Positions 15,547 to 24,491 of a DNA stretch of 64,000 nt are shown one piece after another. The stretch spans positions 1,054,001-1,118,000 of the forward strand of contig CAWAMR010000002.1 of NCBI GenBank assembly GCA_963783095.1, in the 5' to 3' direction. A program made the position numbers and the translations under genes. A model generated the notes under the pieces. That model had not been told where the DNA came from. It saw only the letters and a program-made list of their open reading frames with translations, and made no database searches. This DNA is from CAWAMR01 sp963783095. Its GTDB lineage: Bacteria > Planctomycetota > Planctomycetia > Gemmatales > Gemmataceae. Numbering within the stretch: the first letter of the stretch is position 1; each line of letters starts with the position of its first letter.

Positions 15547-17385
15547 ATGACTTGGTTGGCGAATTACGTTCGTATGGGGATCTTCTCATTTTTGCTTGTG
15601 ACACTTTGCTCCGTTCCCGGTCGGGCGGAGCCGACTCTCCATCCCTCGATCGAGCGGATGAAAAAGGATATTACCTATCTCGGCAGCGATGAGTGTGAAG
15701 GTCGTGGCATCGAGACGCAAGGAATCAATAAGGCCGCAGACTACATCGCAGCCCAGTTCAAGGCGATGGGCGTCAAACCGGCGCTGAAGGGTGAAAGCTA
15801 TTTTCAATCCTTCAAAATCAACGGGATGCCGAAACTAGGCTCCCCAAACCATCTGGTCTTCAAGGGGCCTCAGTCCAAAGAGATTGAGCCGATGATCAAC
15901 AAGGACTTCACGGTTTCCGGATTGACCGGCAAGGGCAAGGTCGAGGCGGGCATCGTGTTCGCCGGCTATGGCATCACCATCGGCGAGAAGGATTACGATG
16001 ACTATCGCGGCATCGACGTCAAGGACAAGATCGTCCTGATCCTCCGGCAAACACCCCGTACCACGGGCAAGAACTCCTTCCATCCCGACCAGGCTCAACA
16101 CGCCTCCCTGACTGCCAAGCTCAATAACGCACAGAAACACAAAGCAGCTGGGGTGATCTTCGTCAACGACAAGGAAAAGGCCGGCAAGACCGACGACCTG
16201 ATGCCGTTCGACTACGCGCGCGGCCAAGGAGGAACCTCATTACCCACCGTCTGTATTCATCGTACACTGGCCGATGAATTGCTCGCCGGATCGGAGAAGA
16301 AACTGGCCGACCTCGAAGCCGAGATCGATAAGGATCTGAAGCCGCAAAGCCTGGAAATCAAAGGCTGGAGGGCCAACATTGAAACGACCATTGAACGCAC
16401 CGAATTGAGTGCCAAGAACATCATCGGCGTGGTTGAGGGACACGGGCCGTTGGCCAATGAGACCGTAGTGATCGGTGCCCATTACGATCACCTGGGCCGG
16501 GGAGAGCCCGGCAGCCGATCCAAGGGGAGCAAGGCGATCCACTATGGAGCGGACGACAACGGTTCGGGCACAACGTGCGTGATCGAGCTGGCACGCCGAT
16601 TCGCGGCAATGAAAGACCGGCAAGGTCGTCGAATGGTATTCATGTTGTTCAGCGGCGAAGAACGGGGCTTGCTCGGATCGGCCCATTATTGCAAGGAGCC
16701 TGTGTTCCCCCTGAAGGACACCGTGGCGATGATCAACCTCGACATGGTGGGCAGGCTTCGCGCTGATGAAGAAACCAAAAAGGACAAGCTGGAAATCGGC
16801 GGTGTCGGCTCGGCAAAGTCCTTTGATACGATGCTCGATCAGTTCAACCAGCAGTACCGTTTCAAACTGACCAAAACCAAAAGCGGCACGGGGCCAAGCG
16901 ATCACACTTCGTTCTACGTCAAGGGTGTGCCGGTCTTTTTCTTCTTCACCGGTTTTCACAACGAATATCACATGCCCACCGACAAGCCCGAATTGATCAA
17001 TGTTGCCGGCATGAAGAAGATTTGCGACATGGTGCAGGAACTGGCGACCAAGATTGCCACCGACAAGGAGCGTCCCGAGTACGTCAAGGGCGCAACCGGG
17101 CCTTCACCATCCGGCACGAGGAGCGGCCCCCGCATCGGTTTCGTTCCTGCGGAATACGACGATGCCGAGACCAAGGGCGTCCCGGTGGGTGGGGTCATTC
17201 CCGGTGGTGCGGGCGAGAAAGCCGGGTTGAAGATGGGCGACTGGATCGTCGAGATTGCCGGCCAGCCGATCAAGAATATGCAGGATTACATGAAAGCGAT
17301 GTCGACGCAAAAGGTCGGCAAGGAACTCGAGCTCATCGTGAAACGCGCTGAGATGAAGGTAAAGTTGAAGGTAATTCCGCAATAG
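15547..17385 (+). CDS. Secreted M28 family metallopeptidase with PA and PDZ domains
   Basis: A 612-residue exported aminopeptidase-like enzyme. A signal peptide (GIFSFLLVTLCSVPGRA) is followed by an N-terminal cap, a PA-type insert (about 125-240), the M28 core (about 290-500) and a C-terminal PDZ domain (about 525-612, RIGFVPAEYDDAE, then GGAGEKAGLKMGDWIVEI). Dizinc ligands are visible: H312 in GAHYDHLG, D336/D337 in GADDNGSG, E371/E372 in FSGEERG, D near 398 in INLDMVGR, and the H of NEYHMPTD. ATG 15547 has AAGGG 8 bp upstream. PA plus M28 plus PDZ is a common planctomycete arrangement for peptide breakdown in the periplasm-like space. Confidence 0.93.
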   Translation: MTWLANYVRMGIFSFLLVTLCSVPGRAEPTLHPSIERMKKDITYLGSDECEGRGIETQGINKAADYIAAQFKAMGVKPALKGESYFQSFKINGMPKLGSPNHLVFKGPQSKEIEPMINKDFTVSGLTGKGKVEAGIVFAGYGITIGEKDYDDYRGIDVKDKIVLILRQTPRTTGKNSFHPDQAQHASLTAKLNNAQKHKAAGVIFVNDKEKAGKTDDLMPFDYARGQGGTSLPTVCIHRTLADELLAGSEKKLADLEAEIDKDLKPQSLEIKGWRANIETTIERTELSAKNIIGVVEGHGPLANETVVIGAHYDHLGRGEPGSRSKGSKAIHYGADDNGSGTTCVIELARRFAAMKDRQGRRMVFMLFSGEERGLLGSAHYCKEPVFPLKDTVAMINLDMVGRLRADEETKKDKLEIGGVGSAKSFDTMLDQFNQQYRFKLTKTKSGTGPSDHTSFYVKGVPVFFFFTGFHNEYHMPTDKPELINVAGMKKICDMVQELATKIATDKERPEYVKGATGPSPSGTRSGPRIGFVPAEYDDAETKGVPVGGVIPGGAGEKAGLKMGDWIVEIAGQPIKNMQDYMKAMSTQKVGKELELIVKRAEMKVKLKVIPQ

Positions 17386-17387
17386 AG

Positions 17388-17475
17388 GTCGAGACGCGGG
17401 GTGCGGGACGCGGGACGCGAAAAGGCAATAGATGTTCCCTCTTCGCGCCCCGCGCCCCGCATCCCGCGCCCCGAA
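17388..17475. repeat. Intergenic hairpin with tandem-repeat arms (GGGACGC unit)
   Basis: Arm 17388-17423 (GGGACGC/GGGGTGC units) pairs with 17440-17475, with a loop of about 16 bp. It starts just after the protease stop, so it probably terminates that gene. A near-identical element is at 60624-60699. Confidence 0.85.
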
Positions 17476-17505
17476 GCGCAGGGCTCCGCATCCCGACAAG
17501 GAACC

Positions 17506-19551
17506 ATGTCCCCCAAAACCACCCTCCATCGGCACCCGCAGAAGACTTCGGTTGCTCCGATTGATTCACTTCCCAAAACGGATCGCTGGATCGATGCGTC
17601 GCTGGGCAAATATCGCATTTCGCGCCGGATCGGACGGGGCGGCATGGGGGTTGTCTACCAGGCGCGCGATCCCTTGCTGCTTCGGTCGGTCGCCATCAAG
17701 TTGCTGCCGGAAGATTTGTATACCGATGCCGAGGCCCTGAGGAAATTTCTGGGCGAAGCCCGCGCTGCGGCCAGGATCAGCCATCCCAATGTTGTGGCGG
17801 TGTTCGAGGCCGATCAGGAAAAGGGCATCCCCTATCTGGTGATGGAGTTGATGGAAGGCGGCAGCGCCCAGGATCGGCTGCGGGCATGGGGTGCTTTTCC
17901 CTGGTCTGAGGCAACCCGGATCATCGCCGATGCTTGCCGGGGTTTGATCGCCGTTCACTCGGCCGGGCTGGTGCATCGCGACATCAAGCCATCGAACATC
18001 ATGCGCGCTTCGGATGGCACCGTCAAAATCACCGATTTCGGGTTGGCACTGGTGGAGACTGGGCCAACCGATGCCGGCGGCCACCTGGGACACGTCGTTG
18101 GCACACCCTACTTCATGAGTCCGGAGCAGTGTCGGGGGCGGATCGCCGATGCGCGCTCGGATTTCTATTCGCTGGGCGTCACCTTTTACACGCTTTTGAC
18201 CGATCACGTTCCTTTCGACGGAAACGATCCCCAGGAAGTTCTCCTTGCCCACTGCCACGCGCCCATCCCCGACCCGCGCAGCATCGCACCCGGCATCCCG
18301 GTTGCTTGCGTCGAGTTGTTGAATCGGATGATGGCCAAAAACCCAGCAGATCGCCCGCAGACGGCGGAAGAACTGGTGCGCGCCCTGGAAGAGGTTCTGG
18401 GGTTCGCGTCGCAAAGCGATGCGGAGCCTTTGGAATGGGCGACCGAAGTAGAACCCGATCCGTTCGCGCCCACGGTTTTGGATCGCATGCAGCACTTGCG
18501 GCGCGGAACGCGGTGGTGGTTTGTGGGTTTGTGTTTGATGTTGATGGGATTGACATTCTGGATGGGTAGAAAGTGGGGGCACTGGAATTTCGGATTTGGA
18601 ACCGATCAACCCGGTACAGAACCAGGATCGGATCAAATAGTGTTGGAGCCGTTACGACAATGGCAAGTTGAGGGTAAACCTGAAACGCTTGCGTTCGGCC
18701 CCCTGAATCGTGAAAGCTTCGCCTATGGAACCGACAAGGGACTTGTCGCCTGGATCGATGCGAATGGGCAGGAGCAATTTCGCCACAAGTTTGAACGACC
18801 AGCCAATCACCAGTATATTCATCCACTGGTTCTATCGCCGACCGAGCCTCTTCTGACGATCCCATTCAAGGGGTCTTTGCGGTTCTTCGACACGAAAACC
18901 ACAAAAGAACGAGACGATTGGGGGGAAGACAACCCACACGGCACGGTCGCGGCACTGGCGCAGCATCCCCTCAAGCAGACACTGGCCGTCATGGTCTTGC
19001 GCAAGTCGAGCATGGTCGTGGGCAAGCCCGAATTCTACCTTGTGTTGAAAGCCGGTGCGGAGAAATTTCGCGAGTTTGCAGGCCCACACACCTTGCTGAA
19101 AAATCTGGCGTACAACACCGACGGATCGGCATTGGGTGCGCAATCCGGGAACACGTTTTTGCGCTGGAACGAACAGGGGGAGGGGCTTCCCGCAGTACAA
19201 CTAGGTAATGAGCCTGTTTATGGAGTTGTGTTCATCGGCAAGGATACAATCGCGGTGCTGCGCGAGGATCGTGTGGAAGTCTGGGATGTATCGAAAGGTA
19301 AATGGATAAGAAATCTATGCGAAACACACCCTGCAACGCCAACCTTGTTCAGCGCCTCGAGTGATGGCGACAAGATTGCCTGGGTGGAACAAGAAGTCGT
19401 CCACATCTGCGAAACTGCGACGGGTCGGTTGTGCTCAAAGTCAAGCGGAAGTAAAGAGAAAATGGTCGCGCTGGCCCTGAACAAAACAGGAACACGAATG
19501 GTCAGCGGGTCAGCAGATGGAATGATCCGGCTCTGGTCCATCGAGGAATAA
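17506..19551 (+). CDS. Ser/Thr protein kinase with membrane anchor and WD40-like sensor
   Basis: A 681-residue bacterial Hanks-type kinase. The kinase domain covers about 36-300: glycine loop IGRGGMGVVYQA, K65 in VAIKLL, catalytic HRDIKPSN with D159, and DFG at 177-179. A single membrane helix at about 336-352 (WWFVGLCLMLMGLTFW) precedes a beta-propeller-like region that ends TRMVSGSADGMIRLWSIEE, a canonical WD repeat. The kinase would face the cytoplasm and the propeller the other side. ATG 17506 is used because the earlier open frame runs through a repeat. The next gene follows after 27 bp and may be co-transcribed. Confidence 0.93.
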   Translation: MSPKTTLHRHPQKTSVAPIDSLPKTDRWIDASLGKYRISRRIGRGGMGVVYQARDPLLLRSVAIKLLPEDLYTDAEALRKFLGEARAAARISHPNVVAVFEADQEKGIPYLVMELMEGGSAQDRLRAWGAFPWSEATRIIADACRGLIAVHSAGLVHRDIKPSNIMRASDGTVKITDFGLALVETGPTDAGGHLGHVVGTPYFMSPEQCRGRIADARSDFYSLGVTFYTLLTDHVPFDGNDPQEVLLAHCHAPIPDPRSIAPGIPVACVELLNRMMAKNPADRPQTAEELVRALEEVLGFASQSDAEPLEWATEVEPDPFAPTVLDRMQHLRRGTRWWFVGLCLMLMGLTFWMGRKWGHWNFGFGTDQPGTEPGSDQIVLEPLRQWQVEGKPETLAFGPLNRESFAYGTDKGLVAWIDANGQEQFRHKFERPANHQYIHPLVLSPTEPLLTIPFKGSLRFFDTKTTKERDDWGEDNPHGTVAALAQHPLKQTLAVMVLRKSSMVVGKPEFYLVLKAGAEKFREFAGPHTLLKNLAYNTDGSALGAQSGNTFLRWNEQGEGLPAVQLGNEPVYGVVFIGKDTIAVLREDRVEVWDVSKGKWIRNLCETHPATPTLFSASSDGDKIAWVEQEVVHICETATGRLCSKSSGSKEKMVALALNKTGTRMVSGSADGMIRLWSIEE

Positions 19552-19578
19552 AAGTGTAATCTTGGCGAGAAACCAGTC

Positions 19579-20925
19579 ATGGGAAGAAGGCGACGACGTA
19601 GACGGCATTCCGGTAACGCTGCGATCTTCTGGATCGTCGGGATCGTCTTCTTTTTGTGCATCAGCACCGGCCTGACCTGGTATCTCGTGAAAAGAGCCGG
19701 GAAGGGCAAGGACGACGACGCTGCCGACAACGCCAATGTTTCCGCGGAACTGAGGAAAACCAGGGAAGAACTCAACCGAAATGACCCGGGCTGGCGGCTC
19801 AAGGATCTCGATGCGAATCAGCGCAAGCTGGATGATGGCAAAAACGGCGCGAAGATCGTCATGAAGCTCTGGAAACAGATCCCGCACGGCGTTTCTTCCA
19901 CCATCGTGGACCACAGCGGCCGAAAGGATATTTCTCAGCCGATCCCAGCTCAGGAAATCAACCAACTCCGCACTACCTTGAATAACTGTCAACAACTCGT
20001 TGCCGAGGCCCGGAAGCTCAACTCATACCCGGACGGGGCCTACACGATTGAGTGGAGCTTCAAAAGGCCCATCGACACCCAGCTTCCACACGCTGACGCG
20101 GCACGCGACGTCGGCCCTCTGCTTCTGGGGGATGCCCTGGTTCGAGCAGCTGATGGAGATGGGACGGGGGCCGTGCAGTCTGCCAATGCCTTGTTGAACT
20201 CGGCACACTATTTGCGCGATGAACCCGTGTTGATCACCCAGTTGGTTCGGGTGGTGCTTCGCAGGGAAGCGATTAACGCTCTGGAACGGGCCATGACTTG
20301 CGCCAACGTGTCCGACGATGCCTTGAAGATCCTGCAACAAGGTCTGGAAGCGGAAGCTGCGGGCAACGGTTTGCTCGCCGCGGTGCGCGGCGAGCGCGCC
20401 ATGACCGATCAATGGGCCAGAAGCGTTGCCAAGCGAGAAAGTGACTGGGGCCGATTGAAGGTTTCGGATGATGATATCGCGTGGTATCTGCGCAAAATGA
20501 CGGTTATGGTCGATCTGGCCGCCAAGCCCGTTTTCGTTCATGCATCGGAATGGCAAAGAGTGGAAAATGAAGTCATCAACGCGCGTAACGACATCAAAGG
20601 CATCATGCCGGCCATCAACAAGGTGAGAGATAGACTGGTTCGTTCGGATGCTGAGGTACAAACTGCCGCGCTCGCGATGGCGGTGGAACGCTACCGCCGA
20701 GCCAAGGGCGACTGGCCCAGCGATTTGAAGCAACTGGTGCCCGCCTACATGAAATCGTTGCCGGCGGATAAGTACACAGGCGAGCCGTTCCGGCTGGCCC
20801 GGACCAAGGGAGGAGTCACCGTGTATTCCGTAACGAATCGATGCAACGGGGAATTCAACACGATCGGCTTTGCAGATAACGAGGGCATCGGCTTTCGGCT
20901 GCTCGATGCCAAATCGAGGCACTGA
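19579..20925 (+). CDS. Membrane-anchored protein of unknown function downstream of a kinase
   Basis: A 448-residue protein with a basic N-terminus (GRRRRRRRHSG), one membrane helix at about 14-38 (AIFWIVGIVFFLCISTG) and a large helical extracytoplasmic part. The C-terminal 70 residues (AMAVERYRRAKGDWPSDLKQ, then LPADKYTGEPFRL) resemble a module often seen at the end of planctomycete exported proteins and reminiscent of pseudopilin tails. Function unknown. It follows the WD40 kinase by 27 bp on the same strand, so it may be a partner or target. Confidence 0.7.
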   Translation: MGRRRRRRRHSGNAAIFWIVGIVFFLCISTGLTWYLVKRAGKGKDDDAADNANVSAELRKTREELNRNDPGWRLKDLDANQRKLDDGKNGAKIVMKLWKQIPHGVSSTIVDHSGRKDISQPIPAQEINQLRTTLNNCQQLVAEARKLNSYPDGAYTIEWSFKRPIDTQLPHADAARDVGPLLLGDALVRAADGDGTGAVQSANALLNSAHYLRDEPVLITQLVRVVLRREAINALERAMTCANVSDDALKILQQGLEAEAAGNGLLAAVRGERAMTDQWARSVAKRESDWGRLKVSDDDIAWYLRKMTVMVDLAAKPVFVHASEWQRVENEVINARNDIKGIMPAINKVRDRLVRSDAEVQTAALAMAVERYRRAKGDWPSDLKQLVPAYMKSLPADKYTGEPFRLARTKGGVTVYSVTNRCNGEFNTIGFADNEGIGFRLLDAKSRH

Positions 20926-20933
20926 CATGCTCT

Positions 20934-21575
20934 CTACATCATCGGCGGTACGAACGGTTTCACCGGCGGCGGCAGGTCGTCGAGACCTGGTTCGTTTCGC
21001 GGCGGAAGAGTCTTCAGCGGCGTTTTCCCCGATGCCGGCTCCAAGCCCAGATCCGGAATGATCGGTTGGGGCGGCAGATCGCCAGGATGCGCTTCGGTCG
21101 CCGGCACTTGCCGGTTCGGGATCATTGGTGCCGAGGGAATTTCAACAGGTTGCAAAGGCAAGAACTTGCCGGCTTCGGTTGCCGATGCCGGGATGATCGG
21201 ATTGAATGCCTTGCCTGGTATCTGGGATGGGTCCGGTACGGGGATGGTCGGGATGACCAGCGCATCTCCCGGGCCCTCAACCGGCAATCTGCCGGCCTTG
21301 TCCTTATCCATCATGGGCATGGGCATCGGGTTATCCTGGTTATCCGGTGGTGGTATCACCTTCGGCGCTTCCTTTGGGGGCGTCGGCGCAGGCCGGAGCG
21401 TGCCCGGGACATCGATCGCGGTCTTTCCCGGCGGCTTGAGGTTCTCGTACTGTTCGAATTCGAGGTAGAGCAGCACGCAGCCGCCCACCATCGCCAGGAA
21501 CGAAATCGCCAGCAGTCCCGTATACGCATCGTTCCGCTTGATCATTTGCGGCGATGATTGAGTGTCCGTTGCCAT
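20934..21575 (-). CDS. Proline-rich single-pass membrane protein
   Basis: A 213-residue protein with one N-terminal membrane helix (about 18-40, AYTGLLAISFLAMVGGCVLL) followed by a low-complexity proline-rich tail (PPKEAPKVIPPP, PMPMPMMDKDKAGRLP, LPPPVKPFVPPMM). The tail is likely disordered and may span the cell envelope or bind other proteins. It is the last gene of a leftward block of five membrane-anchored proteins; the stop is 9 bp from the convergent gene. Confidence 0.65.
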   Translation of the reverse strand: MATDTQSSPQMIKRNDAYTGLLAISFLAMVGGCVLLYLEFEQYENLKPPGKTAIDVPGTLRPAPTPPKEAPKVIPPPDNQDNPMPMPMMDKDKAGRLPVEGPGDALVIPTIPVPDPSQIPGKAFNPIIPASATEAGKFLPLQPVEIPSAPMIPNRQVPATEAHPGDLPPQPIIPDLGLEPASGKTPLKTLPPRNEPGLDDLPPPVKPFVPPMM

Positions 21576-21588
21576 GCCTGTTCTCCCG

Positions 21589-22263
21589 TTATTTTACCAG
21601 CAATTCGCTCGCCACCTCGTCGCCGACCATCGGCCGGCGTTCCAGTCCTTGCAGCGGGACGTAAGTCGCCACGGACTCCGTCGGCGTTACCCGTATAATT
21701 CGCATTTTGCCGACATAGATCGGCTGATTCTTGCCCGGTGCATCCTGCAAGCCGAGCCGATAACATTCCAGTTCCTGACCGGCACGGATGCCGTCTTCGC
21801 TGCCAAGCGACAAGCCGACCAGTGCGGACTTTTCGCTGATCTCGGTGACTTTTCCTTTGATCGGGTCGCCCGGTTTTCGACTCACTCTTGGGAGAGGATT
21901 GGCCACCGGTGTGCCCCCCACCAGACCCCTTGCTTCAGCGGTCATGGGAGCGGCAGCGGGTTTGGGTGGTGCCTTGTGAGCCTTTTCGTATTCAGCCAGG
22001 CAATCGGTCAGCCGATCGAGTTTCGCTTTCAGGACATCGATTTCGAGCCTGGCCTCTGCCAATTCAGTGCGTGTATCCTTGTGCAGTTGGTCAATCCTCT
22101 TTCTCAACTGAACGGTCTCGCGCACCAAGGCATCTCGTTCCATTTGCAGCAGTTCAAGCTCTTTGCGCAACTTTTCGACCGGGACATCCTGTGCCCTCGT
22201 GCAAACCGAAAAGCACAAAACTCCGAAGAGAGAAAGAAACCAGCGACCATTCCACGACTTCAT
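21589..22263 (-). CDS. Exported coiled-coil protein with C-terminal beta domain
   Basis: A 224-residue protein with a signal peptide (FLSLFGVLCFSVCTRA), a coiled coil at about 28-92 (LRKELELLQMERDALVRETV) and a C-terminal domain from about 128. That domain (GKVTEISEKSALVGLSLGSE, then GKMRIIRVTPTESVATYVP) closely parallels the C-terminus of the adjacent 304-residue protein (GTVIAVSPSGIAVISLGSDS, then LGEIQISRVEPKQSVGQFI), so the two are paralogues. The repeated fold looks like a small beta barrel. Function unknown. It is 13 bp upstream of the proline-rich gene on the same strand. Confidence 0.7.
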   Translation of the reverse strand: MKSWNGRWFLSLFGVLCFSVCTRAQDVPVEKLRKELELLQMERDALVRETVQLRKRIDQLHKDTRTELAEARLEIDVLKAKLDRLTDCLAEYEKAHKAPPKPAAAPMTAEARGLVGGTPVANPLPRVSRKPGDPIKGKVTEISEKSALVGLSLGSEDGIRAGQELECYRLGLQDAPGKNQPIYVGKMRIIRVTPTESVATYVPLQGLERRPMVGDEVASELLVK

Positions 22264-22297
22264 GGTTCGGCTCCTGCCGTAAAATCCTCAAAAAGCG

Positions 22298-23212
22298 TCA
22301 CCGTCCGGGGCCGCTCACTCCTGTGGAAACCGTGTCTTTGACTCTGGGGAGACGTTCGCTGGCACGAGCGAACGGCTGCGGAATGAACTGCCCGACCGAT
22401 TGTTTTGGTTCAACCCTGCTAATCTGTATTTCGCCGAGGTAGACCGATCGATCCGGATTGACCAGATCCAGACGGGAAACTTCCAGCTTGTTGCCGACGT
22501 TGATTCCCGAATCGCTGCCGAGCGAGATCACCGCGATACCCGAGGGGCTGACGGCGATGACGGTTCCCTTCACGTCTTTGGGTGCGGGCAGCGGCGGCGG
22601 ATTGAGCAACGACGACGGTTTGCCGCCCCCTTCCGCGGCGAGTAACTTGTTCCGGCTTTCGAGAGACAGGTTCTCTCTTTCCAGTTCCTCATTGCGACGC
22701 AACATTCGCTCAGCGCGAGCGCGCTGCGAATCTGCTTCAATTTTGTTCTCGACCGCGATCCGCATCTGATCGTTGGTGCGCAATTTTTCCGCGATAACCT
22801 GTTCCTTGAGTTTCTTGTTATCGTCGTTCAACAACTCACGCTCTTTACGGACGAGATCGATTTCGCTCTTGCTGGCCATTCCCGAGGTCATTTCCTTGCC
22901 TAATTTGCTGGTGTCGGCCCTTCTTTCGTCTCTTTCTTTCGCCAGTTCTTCGCGCAATTCGCTAATCGTTTTGTCCTTGCCTTCGATGGTGGCATCTTTG
23001 GACTTGATTTCGTCGGCGCTGCTGGCCTTCAGGCTGTCCAGCTCGGCGGTGCGTTCCTTGTACTTCGCCTCGCCGATGAGCGCCATGTTCCTGACCGTTT
23101 CGTATTCCTTCTTCCAGTTGGCCCGGGTGAGGAAAACGATCACGATCATCGCTGCGACGGCAACGCTGAACATGAGGTTGAAAAACACGAGGATTTTTCC
23201 GACAGCTGTCAT
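22298..23212 (-). CDS. Membrane-anchored long coiled-coil protein, paralogue of its neighbour
   Basis: A 304-residue protein with an N-terminal membrane helix (about 6-28, ILVFFNLMFSVAVAAMIVIV), a long coiled coil at about 33-195 rich in Lys/Glu/Arg, and a C-terminal beta domain at about 215-300 shared with the previous protein. The N-terminal pattern (x-GK-x-L-x-x-x-N, hydrophobic, then R-x-x-W) recurs in the next two upstream genes. It suggests an envelope scaffold whose coiled coil projects from the membrane. No catalytic motif is seen. The spacing of 34 bp to the downstream gene supports one operon. Confidence 0.72.
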   Translation of the reverse strand: MTAVGKILVFFNLMFSVAVAAMIVIVFLTRANWKKEYETVRNMALIGEAKYKERTAELDSLKASSADEIKSKDATIEGKDKTISELREELAKERDERRADTSKLGKEMTSGMASKSEIDLVRKERELLNDDNKKLKEQVIAEKLRTNDQMRIAVENKIEADSQRARAERMLRRNEELERENLSLESRNKLLAAEGGGKPSSLLNPPPLPAPKDVKGTVIAVSPSGIAVISLGSDSGINVGNKLEVSRLDLVNPDRSVYLGEIQISRVEPKQSVGQFIPQPFARASERLPRVKDTVSTGVSGPGR

Positions 23213-23381
23213 AACCGTTTCTCCCGAGCTGTGCAGTGTACGGTGAGAACCGCCTACAGGCTAAAGTCCGTGATGGCCGTCCCAGTTCCAAACGCTGCAT
23301 TTCCCCCAACAAGCGCCTGTCTCTATAGCGAGATGTATTTGTCTGTCAATCCCTACCGTGGGCAAGGCCCACACCCACCGT

Positions 23382-23468
23382 TCTTAATCTTAATCTTAAT
23401 CTTAATGTTCTTTCCGTCGGATGGTGACAATAGAACTTGCTTGGTTGATTACGATTATGATTACGATT
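23382..23468. repeat. Intergenic tandem-repeat arms (CTTAAT / GATTAC units)
   Basis: Four copies of CTTAAT (23382-23406) face a degenerate inverted set GATTACGATTATGATTACGAT (about 23447-23467) across a loop of roughly 40 bp. It lies between two genes of the coiled-coil block. Confidence 0.65.
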
Positions 23469-23491
23469 TCAGACGAAATCCGCGTCCCGAT

Positions 23492-24355
23492 TTACTCCAA
23501 TTTACCATCCCCCGTGGGTCGAAGTCTCATTAATTCCTGGACTCGTGCCTGAAGAAGGTCGCGACGCTTCACAAACAGTTGACCTTCTGCGCGGCGATTG
23601 GTGATGAAATCGCTCAGAGACTCGCGCTCATCGACCGCGATTATCTCGATGGCGATCTGGTCTTTTATGAGTTGCCGCAAACCCTTCTTGATCCCCTTGA
23701 ACGGCCCGTCCAGTTGCTCCACATTGATGATTTTCGTCAGTCGTTGATGCTCCTGGATCAGAGCGTAGATCTTGTCCTGGGTCTTGAGGATTTCGTCGTT
23801 GGCGGCGATGATTTGCGGAATGTAAACGAAAGCACCCTGCGCCGGCTTGCCGGGCCGGATATCGATCGTCGGTCGAGCCTTGAAAGCAGCTCCCGCTTCG
23901 AGCACGCCGTTGTTATTAAACTCGAGGTCGGGCTGCAATAATCCGGTATTCTCGTCGGGGGTATTCAATTCGCGCAGGGGGTTTTCAACCGGGACATCCC
24001 CGAGTTTACCCGTCAAGGCGATTTCGAGTCGTGCCCGATAGAAGTCGCGCCGGAAGAGGCGATCCTGCTCGGCCTGGTTGACCGACAAATAATTCGCGGT
24101 CCAGCGCTTGATCGCGCGCTGATTGGCGGCATCGTATTTCTCGATTTCTGCGATCGATTGATTGACCTTGCCCGCGATTTTCGCGGGCGGTTCCTTGGCA
24201 CTATCCTTGGGCGCAGGCCCTGTGGGGCCGGCTTTTCCTTCCGTTTTCGGCGGTGCCCAGTCGACGCGATTGGTATAAACCACCGTCGCCCACATCACGC
24301 ACGAGATCGCTACCACGGTGTACAGGATCACCAAAGTCTTGCCGATAAAGTTCAT
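23492..24355 (-). CDS. Membrane-anchored protein of unknown function in the coiled-coil block
   Basis: A 287-residue protein starting MNFIGKTLVILYTVVAISCV, a single membrane helix ending at TNRVDW. This matches the anchor pattern of the neighbouring 304- and 595-residue proteins (GK-x-L near residue 5, W after the helix). A Pro/Lys-rich linker is followed by a mostly helical domain (QAEQDRLFRRDFYRARLEIA and a C-terminal coiled coil, VKRRDLLQARVQELMRLRP). No enzyme motif was found. Shared anchors suggest that these proteins assemble together. Confidence 0.68.
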   Translation of the reverse strand: MNFIGKTLVILYTVVAISCVMWATVVYTNRVDWAPPKTEGKAGPTGPAPKDSAKEPPAKIAGKVNQSIAEIEKYDAANQRAIKRWTANYLSVNQAEQDRLFRRDFYRARLEIALTGKLGDVPVENPLRELNTPDENTGLLQPDLEFNNNGVLEAGAAFKARPTIDIRPGKPAQGAFVYIPQIIAANDEILKTQDKIYALIQEHQRLTKIINVEQLDGPFKGIKKGLRQLIKDQIAIEIIAVDERESLSDFITNRRAEGQLFVKRRDLLQARVQELMRLRPTGDGKLE

Positions 24356-24391
24356 CGCTCACACTCCCCGGCATTCCGTTGCAGTTTCCAG

Positions 24392-24485
24392 GTAGCCGAA
24401 TTCGCCAGAATTCGGGCAGACTTTGAATGCGCACACGCCGATTGCCGTCGGCGGGCCCGACCCGAATTCTGGCGAATTCGGCTAC
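24392..24485. repeat. Perfect 25-bp inverted repeat
   Basis: 24392-24416 and 24461-24485 are exact reverse complements (GTAGCCGAATTCGCCAGAAT and so on), with a 44-bp spacer that itself contains a small GC-rich palindrome. It lies between two genes of the coiled-coil block. The theme (CGAATTCGCC/GGCGAA) is echoed in the hairpin at 49070-49144. Confidence 0.85.
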
Positions 24486-24491
24486 AAGTGT

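Noticed and set aside
17401..17505. N-terminal extension of the WD40 kinase
   Set aside because: The extension is translation of the GGGACGC repeat hairpin; ATG 17506 is the sensible start.
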